Under the pieces are notes generated by a model, which saw only the letters and a program-made list of their open reading frames with translations, did no database searches and was not told where the DNA came from. The translations under genes and the position numbers were made by a program. A stretch of DNA of 64,000 nucleotides, from contig NZ_CP109796.1 of NCBI RefSeq assembly GCF_038725785.1, positions 4,836,001-4,900,000 of the forward strand. The letters run 5' to 3'. Source of the stretch: Termitidicoccus mucosus (GTDB lineage: Bacteria > Verrucomicrobiota > Verrucomicrobiia > Opitutales > Opitutaceae). Shown here one piece after another: positions 8,139 through 17,526 of this stretch (the first letter of the stretch is position 1; every line of letters starts with the position of its first letter).

Positions 8139-9212
8139 TCACACACCGAAAAGCTGGAGGGCGATGCGCATCAGGCCGTAGCCGAGCAGGCCGGTGACGG
8201 GCAGCGTGAGCACCCAGGCCCACACGATGCGCCCGACGAGGCCCCATTTCACCGCGCTGAAGCGTTTCACGGAGCCCACGCCCATGATCGAGGTCGAGAT
8301 GACGTGGGTCGTGGAAAGCGGGATGCCGACGTGCGAGGCGGTCTGGATGACGATGGCCGCGGTGGTCTCGGCGGCGAAACCGTGGATGGGCTGGAGTTTC
8401 ACCATCTTGTGGCCCATCGTCTTGATGATGCGCCAGCCGCCCGCCGCCGTGCCCGCCGCCATGGTGAGCGCGCAGGTGATGATGACCCAGCGATGCACTT
8501 CCATGTCCGTGGTGCGGAGGAACCCGAGCCAGCCCGGGATGCCGTCAAACGCGCCCGATTGCGTGCCGGTGAAAAGCGCGAGCGTGACGATGCCCATGGT
8601 TTTCTGGGCGTCGTTTGAGCCGTGGCTGAACCCCATCCACGCGGCGCTGGCCAGCTGCAGCTTGCCGAAGATGACATTGATAAATCGCGGACGCACCCGG
8701 CGCAGGAAGAGATAGAGCAGCCACATGATGATTGCCGCGATGGTGAATCCGATGAAAGGCGAGATGAACATGGGCGCCACGACCTTGGGCCAGAGGCCGA
8801 CGGCCACGCCGGTTTTCGCGTCGTGCAGCGACCAGTGCAGCACGTGCCAGTTGCCGCGCGCCGAGGCCAGCGCCGCCCCGCAGAGCCCGCCGATGAGGGC
8901 GTGGCTGGAACTCGACGGCAGGCCGAGCCACCAGGTGAAAATGTTCCAGACGATGGCCGCCAGCAGCGCGCACAGCACGGTGGGCATGCTGATGACGGAC
9001 GTGTCCACGAGCCCGGCGCCGATGGTCTTGGCCACGCTGGTGCCGACGATGAGCGCGCCGGCGAGGTTGGTGACGGCCGCCATGAGCACGGCCTGGCGGG
9101 GCGTGAGCACCTTGGTCGAGACGACGGTGGCGATGGAGTTGGCGGTGTCGTGGAAGCCGTTGATATACTCGAACACGAGCGCGGCGAGGAGCACGAGCAG
9201 GAAAAATGTCAT
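8139..9212 (-). CDS. pit: PiT-family inorganic phosphate permease
   Basis: Inner-membrane low-affinity phosphate (or metal-phosphate) symporter. The 357-residue frame beginning MTFFLLVLLAAL carries both halves of the inverted PiT repeat, with the signatures EYINGFHDTANSIATVV near the N-terminus and SHGSNDAQKTMGIVTLAL in the second half, plus about ten hydrophobic helices. The frame is open upstream to 9974, but that extra sequence lies opposite the real DUF47 gene and is not protein-like, so the ATG at 9212 is used; the leader lacks a strong ribosome site. It is 29 bases downstream of the DUF47 gene on the same strand, the usual pit pairing. Regulation by a Pho box cannot be shown. Confidence 0.93.
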   Translation of the reverse strand: MTFFLLVLLAALVFEYINGFHDTANSIATVVSTKVLTPRQAVLMAAVTNLAGALIVGTSVAKTIGAGLVDTSVISMPTVLCALLAAIVWNIFTWWLGLPSSSSHALIGGLCGAALASARGNWHVLHWSLHDAKTGVAVGLWPKVVAPMFISPFIGFTIAAIIMWLLYLFLRRVRPRFINVIFGKLQLASAAWMGFSHGSNDAQKTMGIVTLALFTGTQSGAFDGIPGWLGFLRTTDMEVHRWVIITCALTMAAGTAAGGWRIIKTMGHKMVKLQPIHGFAAETTAAIVIQTASHVGIPLSTTHVISTSIMGVGSVKRFSAVKWGLVGRIVWAWVLTLPVTGLLGYGLMRIALQLFGV

Positions 9213-9241
9213 GGGAACGGGGTTTGGACCGCGCGCGCGGC

Positions 9242-9880
9242 TCAGGAATACTTGAGCACGATTTGGAACACGACATTGCCGGCGTCGCGGCAGCGGTCGA
9301 TGGACTTTTCGAGCATCTCGAAAAATTCCTGCATGATGACGGTCTCCTTGGCGTCGTAGTTGCCCTGGTAGAGATCCTTGATCATGCCGAGCAGGTGCTT
9401 GTCGCCCTCGCCCTCGAGGAACTGGAGGCGGTTGTTGTCCTCGGCGATTTTTTCCATGTCGGAGCCGTGGCGGAGCTGCTTGACCATGCCGACGACACAC
9501 TCGGCGGCCTTGCTGAGGTAGTCGGATTGCTGGAGCAGTCCCTCGAGCGGAAGGCGTCCGGGGTAGATGGAGAGGCGCGAGACCAGTTTTTCGACGGTCT
9601 TGGGGATGCGGTAGAGCACGCTGGAGAGCGCCTCGATGTCCTCGCGTTCGATGGGGGTCACGAACGTGCGGCAGAGCTCCTCGGTGATGCGGGCGGTGAT
9701 TTTTTTGTCCTTGCGGCGGTTGTGCGCGAAATCGTCGAGGTCGCCCGCGCTGCGATAGGAACTGAGTCGTTGGAGATAGCTGGCGAGAAGTCTGGTGCTG
9801 GTGAGGGCTTCCTCGGCGCTGGCCTCCAACAGATCGTAGAACTTCTGGTCCTTGCCGAAGAGTTTTTTGAACGAGATCAT
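9242..9880 (-). CDS. DUF47 / PhoU-like Pit accessory protein
   Basis: A 212-residue, all-helical protein of the DUF47 family, a PhoU-like regulator that typically sits next to PiT permeases. The start MISFKKLFGKDQKFYDLLE is the family hallmark. Further matches are the acidic/basic helix bundle with RIPKTVEKLVSRL near the middle and the C-terminal FFEMLEKSIDRCRDAGNVV segment, which in this family contains the metal-binding E/D-rich helix. No membrane segment is visible, so it should act in the cytoplasm on the permease. It precedes pit by 29 bases, so the two are almost certainly co-transcribed. Confidence 0.92.
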   Translation of the reverse strand: MISFKKLFGKDQKFYDLLEASAEEALTSTRLLASYLQRLSSYRSAGDLDDFAHNRRKDKKITARITEELCRTFVTPIEREDIEALSSVLYRIPKTVEKLVSRLSIYPGRLPLEGLLQQSDYLSKAAECVVGMVKQLRHGSDMEKIAEDNNRLQFLEGEGDKHLLGMIKDLYQGNYDAKETVIMQEFFEMLEKSIDRCRDAGNVVFQIVLKYS

Positions 9881-10399
9881 GGAAATGAAATGCCGGGTCA
9901 GGTTGCGGGATTGGCGAAACGGGGGGAAGGGAAATTTTTCGAAATTTGTAACAGAAGCGTTGCAAAACCGTCACCCTGCCCGCGTGGGCTTGTTTTTAAC
10001 GCCTTCTTGGCGCAAGCCTTTCCAGACTCGTCGCTGTTCAAAACCTGCCGCTGCCTGACGGACGCCAGGACCCGTGAATAATCAAAAATAAATCATCACG
10101 GCCCAAGGGTAATTGCGCGCAGAATGCGAGACAGACGCGTGGCAGACAACAGGCATGACAGCCAACCAAATGAGTGCTGACGGGGCGTTTTTTAAGGATT
10201 TCCACGTGTCCTTGAACGGCCGCAAACGGGACGAAGGGTGTTTTTCTGGAAGTTTTTGATTAAAAATTACAATTCGAGCTGTAATATAAAATATTTATAA
10301 TCAATAAATTGAATTTCAAATTTAAAATATTCACATATTTTTTCCTAAAATGCTTGCGCCGGACGTTTAGAAAGAGCAATGAATTTACAATAATCGATA
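9881..10399. other. Divergent intergenic region with an AT-rich promoter-like half
   Basis: This 519-base gap separates the phosphate genes (leftward) from the pilus cluster (rightward). The right third, 10255-10400, drops sharply in GC (for example ataaaatatttataatcaat) and is the best candidate for the promoter of the filament operon. It contains a small dyad attaca...tgtaat (10266-10271 and 10280-10285) that could bind a regulator. No Shine-Dalgarno sequence is visible before the ATG at 10400. I see no gene in the region. Confidence 0.5.
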
Positions 10400-11515
10400 A
10401 TGGATACATTGGAACAAGTCGTTGAATATGGTCTCGGACGTCATGCGTCCGACGTTCACGTGTGTCTGGATGAGGCCGTCGCATTGCGCGTCGATGGGGA
10501 TATCGTCAAATTTCCCGAGGCCAGGACCCCCAAGGCGTTTTTCGACAACCTGCTCAGCCGGCTCCAGCCCGCCCAGCGGACGGCGTTTGTGGAGCAGGCG
10601 CACGCGGCTGATTTCGCGATGAATTGCGCGGGGCAGGACATGCGCTGCCATCTTTTCCATGCCGGCGGGAAACCCGTGCTGGCGATCCGTTTCATGCGCA
10701 GCCGCATCCCGACCATGGATGACGTGATGCTGCCGGCGGCCTTCCAAAAGGTCATCAAGGAAGGACGTCCCACGGGGCTGATTCTGGTGACGGGCTACAC
10801 CGGGTCCGGCAAATCGACCACGCTCGCCGCGGCGATCGACTGGCTGAATCAAAACAGTGACCTGCACATTGTCACCTTGGAGCATCCGGTGGAGTATCGT
10901 TACAAGTCCGTGCGCAGCGTCATCCGCCAGCGCGAGGTGGGGCGCGACGTGGTGAGTTTCGGCGCCGGCATGGTGGACGCGATGCGCGAGGACCCCGATG
11001 TGATCCTGATCGGCGAGCTCCGCGACGCCGAGACGGTCAAGGCCGCGGTCTCCGCCGCCGAGACGGGGCACTTGGTTTTCGGCACGCTGCACACCCGCAC
11101 TGCGGCGAGCACGATCAGCCGCATCCTCGATGTCATTCCCGCCGACGAGCGCGACCAAGTGCGCACGATGGTGGCCTCGTCCCTGTTGATGGTGATCGGG
11201 CAGCGCCTTATCGCCCGGGTGGGCGGCGGGCGCGTGGCCGCATTTGAATTGTTGCTAAATTGCCCCGCGGTGGCCGGTGCGATTCGGGAGAACAAGCCCG
11301 GCCAGATCGCCAATGAGATCGCCGTCAAAAAAGACATGGGCATGATAGATTTCGATACATGTTTGGTTGATTACGTTCGTAAAAAACTTGTAACTCCTGA
11401 AACAGCCATCTCCACCTCCGACAAGCCCGATGAGATCCGGAAGCGCCTCGGCCTGAGCCTGCGGCCCGCGCTGGGTGGCGCGGCGAAGCCTACCATGTCG
11501 GGAGGGCTCCGGTGA
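10400..11515 (+). CDS. pilT: PilT-like type IV filament ATPase
   Basis: Hexameric cytoplasmic AAA-type secretion ATPase; PilT family members drive pilus retraction. Length is 371 aa. The N-terminal ASDVH motif (16-20) is followed by Walker A GYTGSGKST (132-140), an Asp box (HIVTLEHPVEY), Walker B VILIGELRD (201-209) and the His box GHLVFGTLHTR (223-233). The C-terminal segment FELLLNCPAVAGAIRENK matches PilT rather than PilB, and the PilB N-terminal domain and Cys tetrad are absent. It heads the filament cluster and overlaps the secretin start by four bases (GTGA). Finding the retraction motor as first gene next to the secretin suggests a dynamic filament rather than a pure secretion piston; that last point is inference. 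Confidence 0.93.
   Translation: MDTLEQVVEYGLGRHASDVHVCLDEAVALRVDGDIVKFPEARTPKAFFDNLLSRLQPAQRTAFVEQAHAADFAMNCAGQDMRCHLFHAGGKPVLAIRFMRSRIPTMDDVMLPAAFQKVIKEGRPTGLILVTGYTGSGKSTTLAAAIDWLNQNSDLHIVTLEHPVEYRYKSVRSVIRQREVGRDVVSFGAGMVDAMREDPDVILIGELRDAETVKAAVSAAETGHLVFGTLHTRTAASTISRILDVIPADERDQVRTMVASSLLMVIGQRLIARVGGGRVAAFELLLNCPAVAGAIRENKPGQIANEIAVKKDMGMIDFDTCLVDYVRKKLVTPETAISTSDKPDEIRKRLGLSLRPALGGAAKPTMSGGLR
11500..11506 (+). promoter_or_regulatory. Ribosome binding site deciding the GTG start of the secretin gene
   Basis: The purine run gggaggg lies 5 bases before GTG at 11512, inside the 3' end of the PilT-like gene. It supports GTG over the later in-frame ATG at 11536. Confidence 0.65.
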
Positions 11516-13203
11516 AAAGACCAATTCAAACCAAGATGAACTTACTCCGTTGCCAGAATCTCCGTCGTCGCGCCGCCATTGTGATCATGGCTCTCTCTCT
11601 CTGCCCGGTCCTTCATGCCGTCGCGCAGCAGCAGCCGGCTCCGGTGCCCATCGAGGAGGCGTTGCTTCGCCAAGTGCCATATTTCAGTCAGGACAGCCAG
11701 CCTCTGGCGAAAGTGTTGCAGGCGCTCGGTCGCACCAACGGCATCAGCATCATGTGCGAGAAAGCCGTCGAGGGAGAGGTGAATGTGGAGTTTCACAACA
11801 TCACCCTCCGCGGCATTCTCGACGCACTTTGCGTGCAGGAGGGTTATTACTGGGACATCGAGGACGGCGGCTACGTTATGGTGCGCCGCTTCAAGACCTT
11901 CATTTATCAAGTCGAGTATCCGACGCTGGAGCGCAAGGGGTCGTCAAAATCCAATATCAATCTCGGGCAGACAAACTTTGATGCTTCCGCTGGAGGAAGC
12001 GGGGGCAGCGGAGGCAGCGGCGGCGGCGGCCGAGGAGGCGGCAGCGGCGGCGGCGGGGGAGAGGAAGACAGCGCAAGCGTTTCCCTTGAGATGACCACGG
12101 AAAACCAGTTCTGGGATAAAATTCAGCAGGAGCTCGACGCGGTGAAGGGCAAGGACGAGCGCGTCGTGTTCGATCGCTTTGCCGGCACCATCATGGTCAC
12201 CGGCTCGCGCCATACCCACGAGCATATCGCAAATTTCCTGAGCAATATCAACGGGCGCATCGCCCAGCAGGTGGAGATCGTCGGAAAAATCATCGAGGTG
12301 CAGCTCAACGACCAGGAAAAGCTCGGCATCGACTGGCAGCTTGCCGCCTCGTCGGTCGGAGATCTGATGATCGGAGGTCCTGTCGCGGGCTTGTATGAGG
12401 CGGGCAAGCTGAAAGGCTCCACCAACCTCACGAGCAGCGTCCTAGGCGGATTTCAGTTCGATGGGGATTCCTTTACCGGCTCGATTGGCATCGGCAAGCT
12501 GGACGCGCTCATTCAGGCGCTGTCCCAGCAGGGCACGCTCAACGCCATCACCTCGCCCCGGCTGGTCACGCTGAACAACCAGACGGCCTACATCAAGGAC
12601 ACCAACGATGTGCCGTATTTCCAGCGCCAGTCATCCTCCCAGATGTCCGGCGGAATTAACAATACCGCGATGACCAGCGAGACCTACAACGTCTCCACCA
12701 TTTCCATCGGCACCACGGTGGCGATCACACCGCACATCGCGGACAACGGCGACATTACGCTCGATATCACGCCGGCGATCACCCGGCTCGACAAGGAGAT
12801 CACGGCGCCGGACAATTATTCCAAGGCTCCCGCGCTTTTCGTGAAGATGACCTCCACGATCATCCGCCTGCGCTCTGGGGAGACCGCCATCATCGGCGGG
12901 TTGATCACCGAGGAAGAGGCCGACACCACCCGGTCGGTTCCCGGCCTCGGCAAGATTCCGTTTTTGGGCCGGCTTTTCCGCACAGAGGCCAAATACAAGG
13001 CCAAGAGCGAACTGGTCATCATGCTCACGCCGCGCATTCTCCAGCCGGGCGCCAGTTTGTCGGCCTCCGACCAGCGGGCCGCCGCCGCGCTGAGCCGCGG
13101 GGTCCGCGCCCACACCGGGAGCGGCATGAGCGTCGTTCCCGCGCCCTCGCCTGCGGTGTCTTCCACCGGTCGCACCGTCGAGGCCATCTCCCTGCTGGAC
13201 TGA
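11512..13203 (+). CDS. Secretin of the type IV pilus/type II secretion class (PilQ/MshL-like)
   Basis: Outer-membrane ring channel through which the filament or substrate passes. The 563 residues comprise an N-terminal signal region (hydrophobic 20-36, cleavage after AVAQ), one STN-like short N-domain (66-125: VLQALGRTNGISI, GILDALCVQEGYYW), a Gly/Ser linker at 160-184, a second N-domain (GRIAQQVEIVGKIIEV), then the secretin core with the family end signature VPGLGKIPFLGRLF around 475-490. It is short for a PilQ, with no AMIN domains. Start GTG overlaps the upstream stop. It is the first partner of the cluster and probably needs a pilotin that is not visible here. Akkermansia Amuc_1098 is a possible analogue from memory. 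Confidence 0.9.
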   Translation: MKRPIQTKMNLLRCQNLRRRAAIVIMALSLCPVLHAVAQQQPAPVPIEEALLRQVPYFSQDSQPLAKVLQALGRTNGISIMCEKAVEGEVNVEFHNITLRGILDALCVQEGYYWDIEDGGYVMVRRFKTFIYQVEYPTLERKGSSKSNINLGQTNFDASAGGSGGSGGSGGGGRGGGSGGGGGEEDSASVSLEMTTENQFWDKIQQELDAVKGKDERVVFDRFAGTIMVTGSRHTHEHIANFLSNINGRIAQQVEIVGKIIEVQLNDQEKLGIDWQLAASSVGDLMIGGPVAGLYEAGKLKGSTNLTSSVLGGFQFDGDSFTGSIGIGKLDALIQALSQQGTLNAITSPRLVTLNNQTAYIKDTNDVPYFQRQSSSQMSGGINNTAMTSETYNVSTISIGTTVAITPHIADNGDITLDITPAITRLDKEITAPDNYSKAPALFVKMTSTIIRLRSGETAIIGGLITEEEADTTRSVPGLGKIPFLGRLFRTEAKYKAKSELVIMLTPRILQPGASLSASDQRAAAALSRGVRAHTGSGMSVVPAPSPAVSSTGRTVEAISLLD

Positions 13204-13243
13204 TTCATTCTTCCATCAGGCCTCCTTTCGTATCCACGTCTCC

Positions 13244-15037
13244 ATGCCAGCCGCCGCCACACCTTCAGCCGCCGCTCCTGCAAAATCCTCCAGGACGCGT
13301 CCGCCCGTGCCCGTCGAGCTGGCCAAGGTGCAGCAGGCCCGCCAGGAGCATGATTTTGTCTGGATGCCGCGCGTCCTGAAGGAAAACGGCATCGGCGCAT
13401 CGAGCATCAAGATCGCCACGGATTATTTCAACCAGCAGGGCCGCCGCCAGAGTTACGGCGGCGTGCTGGTGGAGCTGGGCATCCTGCCCGCCGCTGCCGT
13501 GGCCAAGATGATCGCCGAGCATCACGGGCTCCAGTGCGTGTCGCTCATGGGGGTGCGCATTCCCGTCGAGGCCGTGCGCCTGTTGTCGCCCTCGGTGGCG
13601 CGCCGCCTGCGCGCGATCCCGCTGCGCCGCGTCAATGCGAAGGTGAGCGTCGCCATCACCGACCCGGCGGTTCCCGGCTTCGCCGAGGTTGCCGGCTCGT
13701 TCCGCCGCTTCGGGGTGAACGAAGTCGAGTATCTGGTCGCGCCCGAGGCCGAGGTGCTGGCCCGCATCGATGAGATGTATGCCACGCGCGCCGATGTCTC
13801 CGACCCGGGGCGTTTCTTCGACCTGCTGGTGGCCGACGCCGTCAACATGGGGGTGTCGGACATCCATCTGGTGCCCGAGGAGACGCTTTCGCAGATCAAG
13901 TTCCGCATCGACGGCGTGATGCACCCCTACAAGGTCATCGAGGGCGCGGTGCGCGATTCCATCTTTGCCCGGGTGAAGATGAAGGGCGGCCTCGACATCG
14001 CCATCCGCCACATCCCGCAGGACGGGCGCGCGAAGCTTGTCGTGGGCGGGCGCAAGGTGAACATGCGCTTCAACGCGCTGCCCACCCTTTACGGCGAGAG
14101 CATCGTCATCCGCATCCTCGACCAGTCGAAGGGCATCGTACCGCTCGACCGGCTCGGCATGCTCGACGATACGAAAGCCGCGATCCTGAAGGCGGCCAAC
14201 GCGCCCTTCGGCTTCACCTACTTCGTCGGCCCCACCGGCTCGGGCAAGACCACCTCGCTCTACTCGATCATCAACACCCTCGACGTTTCGAATTACACGA
14301 TGATGACGCTGGAGGACCCGATCGAATACGAGTTCCGCAACATCCGCCAGACCGAGGTCACCGAGCAGCTTACCTTTGCCATGGGCCTGCGCGCCCTCCT
14401 GCGTCAGGATCCCGACTACATCCTCGTGGGCGAGACCCGCGACGGCGAGACCGCCGAGCTCTCCATGCGCGCCGCGCTCACCGGCCACACCGGCTTTTCC
14501 ACCCTGCACGCCAACACCGCGCTCGGCGGCATCACCCGCCTCATCGACATGGGCGTGGAGCCGAGCATCATCATCGGCGCGGTGAATCTTTTTGTGTCCC
14601 AGCGCCTCATCCGCCGCCTCTGCGAGTGCAAGGAGCCGCACCCGCAGAGCGAGGCGATTGCCGGCATCCACGGCATCAGGCTGGAGCCGGGGCAGACCCT
14701 TTATCGTCCGAAACCCGGGGGCTGCGCCTTGTGCGGCGGCAATGGCTACAAGGGCCGCGTGGGCCTTTATGAATGCCGCCCGGTGGAGCCCTTTGCCGAC
14801 ATCATCGTGCGGCTGGGCAAGGACGCTTTGCGCGAGTGTGAGACGCTCGCGAGAAAACTTTGTGCGACCGAAACCGAGCAGACCGGAAGCTCGATTTTCC
14901 GCACGCTCCGCCAGGATGGATTCATCAAGGCGGCGCAGGGGCAGACCTCGATCGACGAGGTGGTTGCGCAGACGGAGGCGCCGGAAGGCGATTCCGAAAT
15001 TCCGGAAGCAACAACACAAAACACACAGATAACATGA
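13244..15037 (+). CDS. PilB/GspE-type assembly ATPase
   Basis: Cytoplasmic extension motor of type IV filaments. The 597 residues begin with a Pro/Ala-rich tail, then a GspE N-terminal domain (GGVLVELGILPAAAVAKMIAEHHGL, split here only by description), the NTPase core with Walker A GPTGSGKTTSLY near 329, Walker B region LVGETRDGETAEL near 394 and His box GHTGFSTLHANTA. A zinc-type Cys pair set follows, CECK near 459 and CALCGG near 494, which PilT-type ATPases lack. It lies 40 bases after the secretin and overlaps the pilin start by four bases (ATGA), so ATPase and pilin are translationally coupled. Confidence 0.93.
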   Translation: MPAAATPSAAAPAKSSRTRPPVPVELAKVQQARQEHDFVWMPRVLKENGIGASSIKIATDYFNQQGRRQSYGGVLVELGILPAAAVAKMIAEHHGLQCVSLMGVRIPVEAVRLLSPSVARRLRAIPLRRVNAKVSVAITDPAVPGFAEVAGSFRRFGVNEVEYLVAPEAEVLARIDEMYATRADVSDPGRFFDLLVADAVNMGVSDIHLVPEETLSQIKFRIDGVMHPYKVIEGAVRDSIFARVKMKGGLDIAIRHIPQDGRAKLVVGGRKVNMRFNALPTLYGESIVIRILDQSKGIVPLDRLGMLDDTKAAILKAANAPFGFTYFVGPTGSGKTTSLYSIINTLDVSNYTMMTLEDPIEYEFRNIRQTEVTEQLTFAMGLRALLRQDPDYILVGETRDGETAELSMRAALTGHTGFSTLHANTALGGITRLIDMGVEPSIIIGAVNLFVSQRLIRRLCECKEPHPQSEAIAGIHGIRLEPGQTLYRPKPGGCALCGGNGYKGRVGLYECRPVEPFADIIVRLGKDALRECETLARKLCATETEQTGSSIFRTLRQDGFIKAAQGQTSIDEVVAQTEAPEGDSEIPEATTQNTQIT

Positions 15038-15837
15038 AACGTAACATCACATCCCGCAAGGGCTTTACCCTTGTCGAAATGCTCGGCGTGCTCGCCATCA
15101 TCGCGATCCTCATCTCCGTGATCGCGGTCGGTGTCATGTCCGCCATCAACCGTGCCCAGATCGTGGCGACCACCTCCAACCTCAAGAACCTCGAGACCTC
15201 GACCATCGGTTTCGTGGCCCTGAACACATCGGGCGGCACCGTTCCGATCACCGAGGGGCCGGGCGATGCCCTCACGGGTGGTGCAGCCACGCCGCTTGCG
15301 ACCTTCGATCCGACGGCTCCCGCCGATCCGGTTGTTTTCGCTGCCTTGGACAACACCTATACCTTTGACCAAGTGCTGCGCGCCGCTGGCTTCATTGACA
15401 ACCAGATGTCGTGGCGGGTCGGACAGTCCGGGAACACCCAGAATGCTGCGGCCAATGAGCGCGTCTTCATCATCAGCCGCAATGCCTTCAGCACGGCCGG
15501 TGGTGCCGGCAATGCCTGGGACAACTACAACCGGTCGGAAGCCTCGATCATCGTCCCCGCCCAAATAGCGGCCGCCACCGGCCCCGCGGCGACTTTTGGC
15601 GCCAGCGGTGTTGACTTCCTGTTGGATGGTGTCAACGGCCTGCAGGCCGCCCGTTGCGCCTATGTCGTGCTCCAGGGTGTCAGCATCAAGCATGCGCAGG
15701 CGCTCTCCCGCGAGCTCAACGCTGGCATGGACGACTCCGAATTCCAAGCCTTCCAGTCCCGCGGCCGCTTCGTCTATGCCGCCCCGGCTGCCGGCGCCAC
15801 GACGGTCACCTGCTATTACTACCTGGCCAGCTTCTAA
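15034..15837 (+). CDS. Type IV prepilin (likely major subunit)
   Basis: Filament subunit processed by a prepilin peptidase not encoded in the window. It has 267 residues from the ATG at 15034. The cleavage motif is SRKG/FTLVEM with Gly10 at -1 and Glu15 at +5, followed by the hydrophobic helix LGVLAIIAILISVIAVGV. The long C-terminal head contains only two cysteines, Cys208 and Cys260, placed to close a C-terminal disulfide loop as in true pilins. It is larger than a GspG-type pseudopilin. A strong hairpin follows the gene, a usual arrangement for keeping pilin mRNA level high. An alternative is a pseudopilin of a secretion system. Confidence 0.9.
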   Translation: MKRNITSRKGFTLVEMLGVLAIIAILISVIAVGVMSAINRAQIVATTSNLKNLETSTIGFVALNTSGGTVPITEGPGDALTGGAATPLATFDPTAPADPVVFAALDNTYTFDQVLRAAGFIDNQMSWRVGQSGNTQNAAANERVFIISRNAFSTAGGAGNAWDNYNRSEASIIVPAQIAAATGPAATFGASGVDFLLDGVNGLQAARCAYVVLQGVSIKHAQALSRELNAGMDDSEFQAFQSRGRFVYAAPAAGATTVTCYYYLASF

Positions 15838-15926
15838 TCGCGGCATAAAGACGGCGTATCGCTCATGCGCCCTCCTCGCATGAGTTTCGCTGTCTGAGCC
15901 GGATTATTGGCAATAATATAAAACGC

Positions 15927-15951
15927 GCGGGGGATGCCCGGCATCCCCCGC
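15927..15951 (+). terminator. Strong hairpin after the pilin gene
   Basis: The arms gcgggggatgc (15927-15937) and gcatcccccgc (15941-15951) are perfect over 11 bp with a 3-base loop. The following tgttactat is a poor T-run, so it may be a partial terminator or a 3' mRNA stabiliser rather than a full stop. It sits about 90 bases after the pilin stop and about 165 bases before the next gene. Confidence 0.6.
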
Positions 15952-16113
15952 TGTTACTATACCAATGATTTTGAAACAGATCTCATGTCGGCGTTCCTTG
16001 ATTTATGGGCTAATGAGTGGCACGACGGCCGTCCCTTCAGCAGAAAGACTGTTCTCAATTATAAGTGGTATAGGACCAATTGATATTATTGGAGAGCCGG
16101 ATTTTTTGATGCC

Positions 16114-17526
16114 ATGAGAAAACAGCAACAGGCCATATTCATATGGGACAAAGTCGTGTATTACTCCACGGCGAAGGGGTGGGCGCGCACGGCCATCGAG
16201 CGCGTGGAGGACGCGGCTGCGATCGTGCAGGAGCATTGCAAACGCGACAACAAGATCATGCTGCTTTATGATCCGGAAACGCTCCAGACCGAATACAGCG
16301 AATGTCCGGGCGGGGGCCGTGCAATCGTGCGCGAAGTGCTTGCCGGCAGCCACGAAAGCCTGAACAATCCGCACACCGCCTGGGGCTTCCAAACCCCGTG
16401 GCAGATATCGGCCGCCGCAGGGGGGAACCAAGGGACCTTTTGCTCCTTTGAAACGGTTCCCTCACTCTATTTGCTGAACCAGACATTGTATGATCTGAAA
16501 TATCCGGTCAGCCGTTGTTTTTCCTTTGCCAGTCTGGCCATGTTTTCCGGGACGACTCCCGGCCGCACCAATGTGTTTCTGGTGGTGGACAAGGACGGGC
16601 AGGCATTTGTCTATCTCAACACCGCCGCCGGCCTGCGCGCGGCCCGCAAAGTCTCGGCCGGCAAGCGCGAGGATTTTGACGTGTGGTCGGAAATCAGTCT
16701 GATTTTTGGCGAATATGGCGTCACCTTTGAAGATGGCGGGATGCGCCCTGTGGTGCGCCTTTATCAGGCGCCGGGCACGGATGCCAAGACACAATGCCCT
16801 TATTGGGAGACCCTGGCTGCATTCGGGCAGGTGGAGCTTCACAATTTCAGCGTCCTCGCCACCCTGCTCGCAAGCATTCCGTCCCGGCATTCCAGCTCGT
16901 TGATCGAGGATTTGCCAAAAAATATCAGCTTGAATCTCGGCCTCAAAATCGGAGCGGCGGTGCTGGCGGCCATCCTGCTGGGCGGAGGTTCCTATGCTTA
17001 TAATGACCTGAGCAAAGACTCCCGTGAGATACGGTCGCTCGAAACCCTGCAGAGCTCGCTCGCGACACAGAAAACCGGCCTTGAGCGCAACAAACGGGAA
17101 ATTGAAGAATTCCTCAAATTATATGCCAACGACCGGTTTGATTATTCCCACGGACACTTGCAGTTGCTGCAAGCGTTGGGCGGGGCCATACCGCGGGACG
17201 CCACGCTCCTCAATATAAGCATCGGGGTGGAGGCCCCCTCGAAATTCAGGCTGAATGGCATATTCTGGAACCAGAAGGTGTCGATGTCCAAGCAAACCGG
17301 AAGCACTGCGGTGAACAATGTCAGCCCCGTCACGCCGATCACACGGCATCTGGAAAGTTCCGTCCAAGGATTGCTGGTTGCTCCAAACACCAACTCATTC
17401 AACAGCCAGACGGGAGACTTCGTGCTGGAGGGCAACACGCCTCGTCCGGAAGGCGTTGCCGCCGCCACACCCGCCAGCGCGCCGCCCCCTGCTAGGCGCC
17501 CGCCCGCAACCTCAGGCAGACGATAA
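16114..17526 (+). CDS. PilM/PilN-like fused inner-membrane platform protein (GspL-like)
   Basis: Probably the inner-membrane platform subunit that links the cytoplasmic motor to the periplasmic parts. It has 470 residues. Residues 1-265 are cytoplasmic and resemble a degenerate actin-like PilM/GspL domain (FLVVDKDGQAFVYLNTAAG, 155-173). A single membrane helix lies at about 275-297 (LKIGAAVLAAILLGGGSYAY). After it comes a PilN-like coiled-coil and ferredoxin-like periplasmic part (LETLQSSLATQKTGLERN) and a Pro/Ala-rich tail. In most type IV pili these are two proteins. Its stop overlaps the next start by one base (TAATG). The assignment rests on architecture and gene order rather than a strong motif. 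Confidence 0.7.
   Translation: MRKQQQAIFIWDKVVYYSTAKGWARTAIERVEDAAAIVQEHCKRDNKIMLLYDPETLQTEYSECPGGGRAIVREVLAGSHESLNNPHTAWGFQTPWQISAAAGGNQGTFCSFETVPSLYLLNQTLYDLKYPVSRCFSFASLAMFSGTTPGRTNVFLVVDKDGQAFVYLNTAAGLRAARKVSAGKREDFDVWSEISLIFGEYGVTFEDGGMRPVVRLYQAPGTDAKTQCPYWETLAAFGQVELHNFSVLATLLASIPSRHSSSLIEDLPKNISLNLGLKIGAAVLAAILLGGGSYAYNDLSKDSREIRSLETLQSSLATQKTGLERNKREIEEFLKLYANDRFDYSHGHLQLLQALGGAIPRDATLLNISIGVEAPSKFRLNGIFWNQKVSMSKQTGSTAVNNVSPVTPITRHLESSVQGLLVAPNTNSFNSQTGDFVLEGNTPRPEGVAAATPASAPPPARRPPATSGRR

Noticed and set aside
9213-9974. Long N-terminal extension of the phosphate permease
   Set aside because: It overlaps the DUF47 gene, is Arg/His/Pro-rich and lacks helices; the permease family begins at the ATG at 9212.
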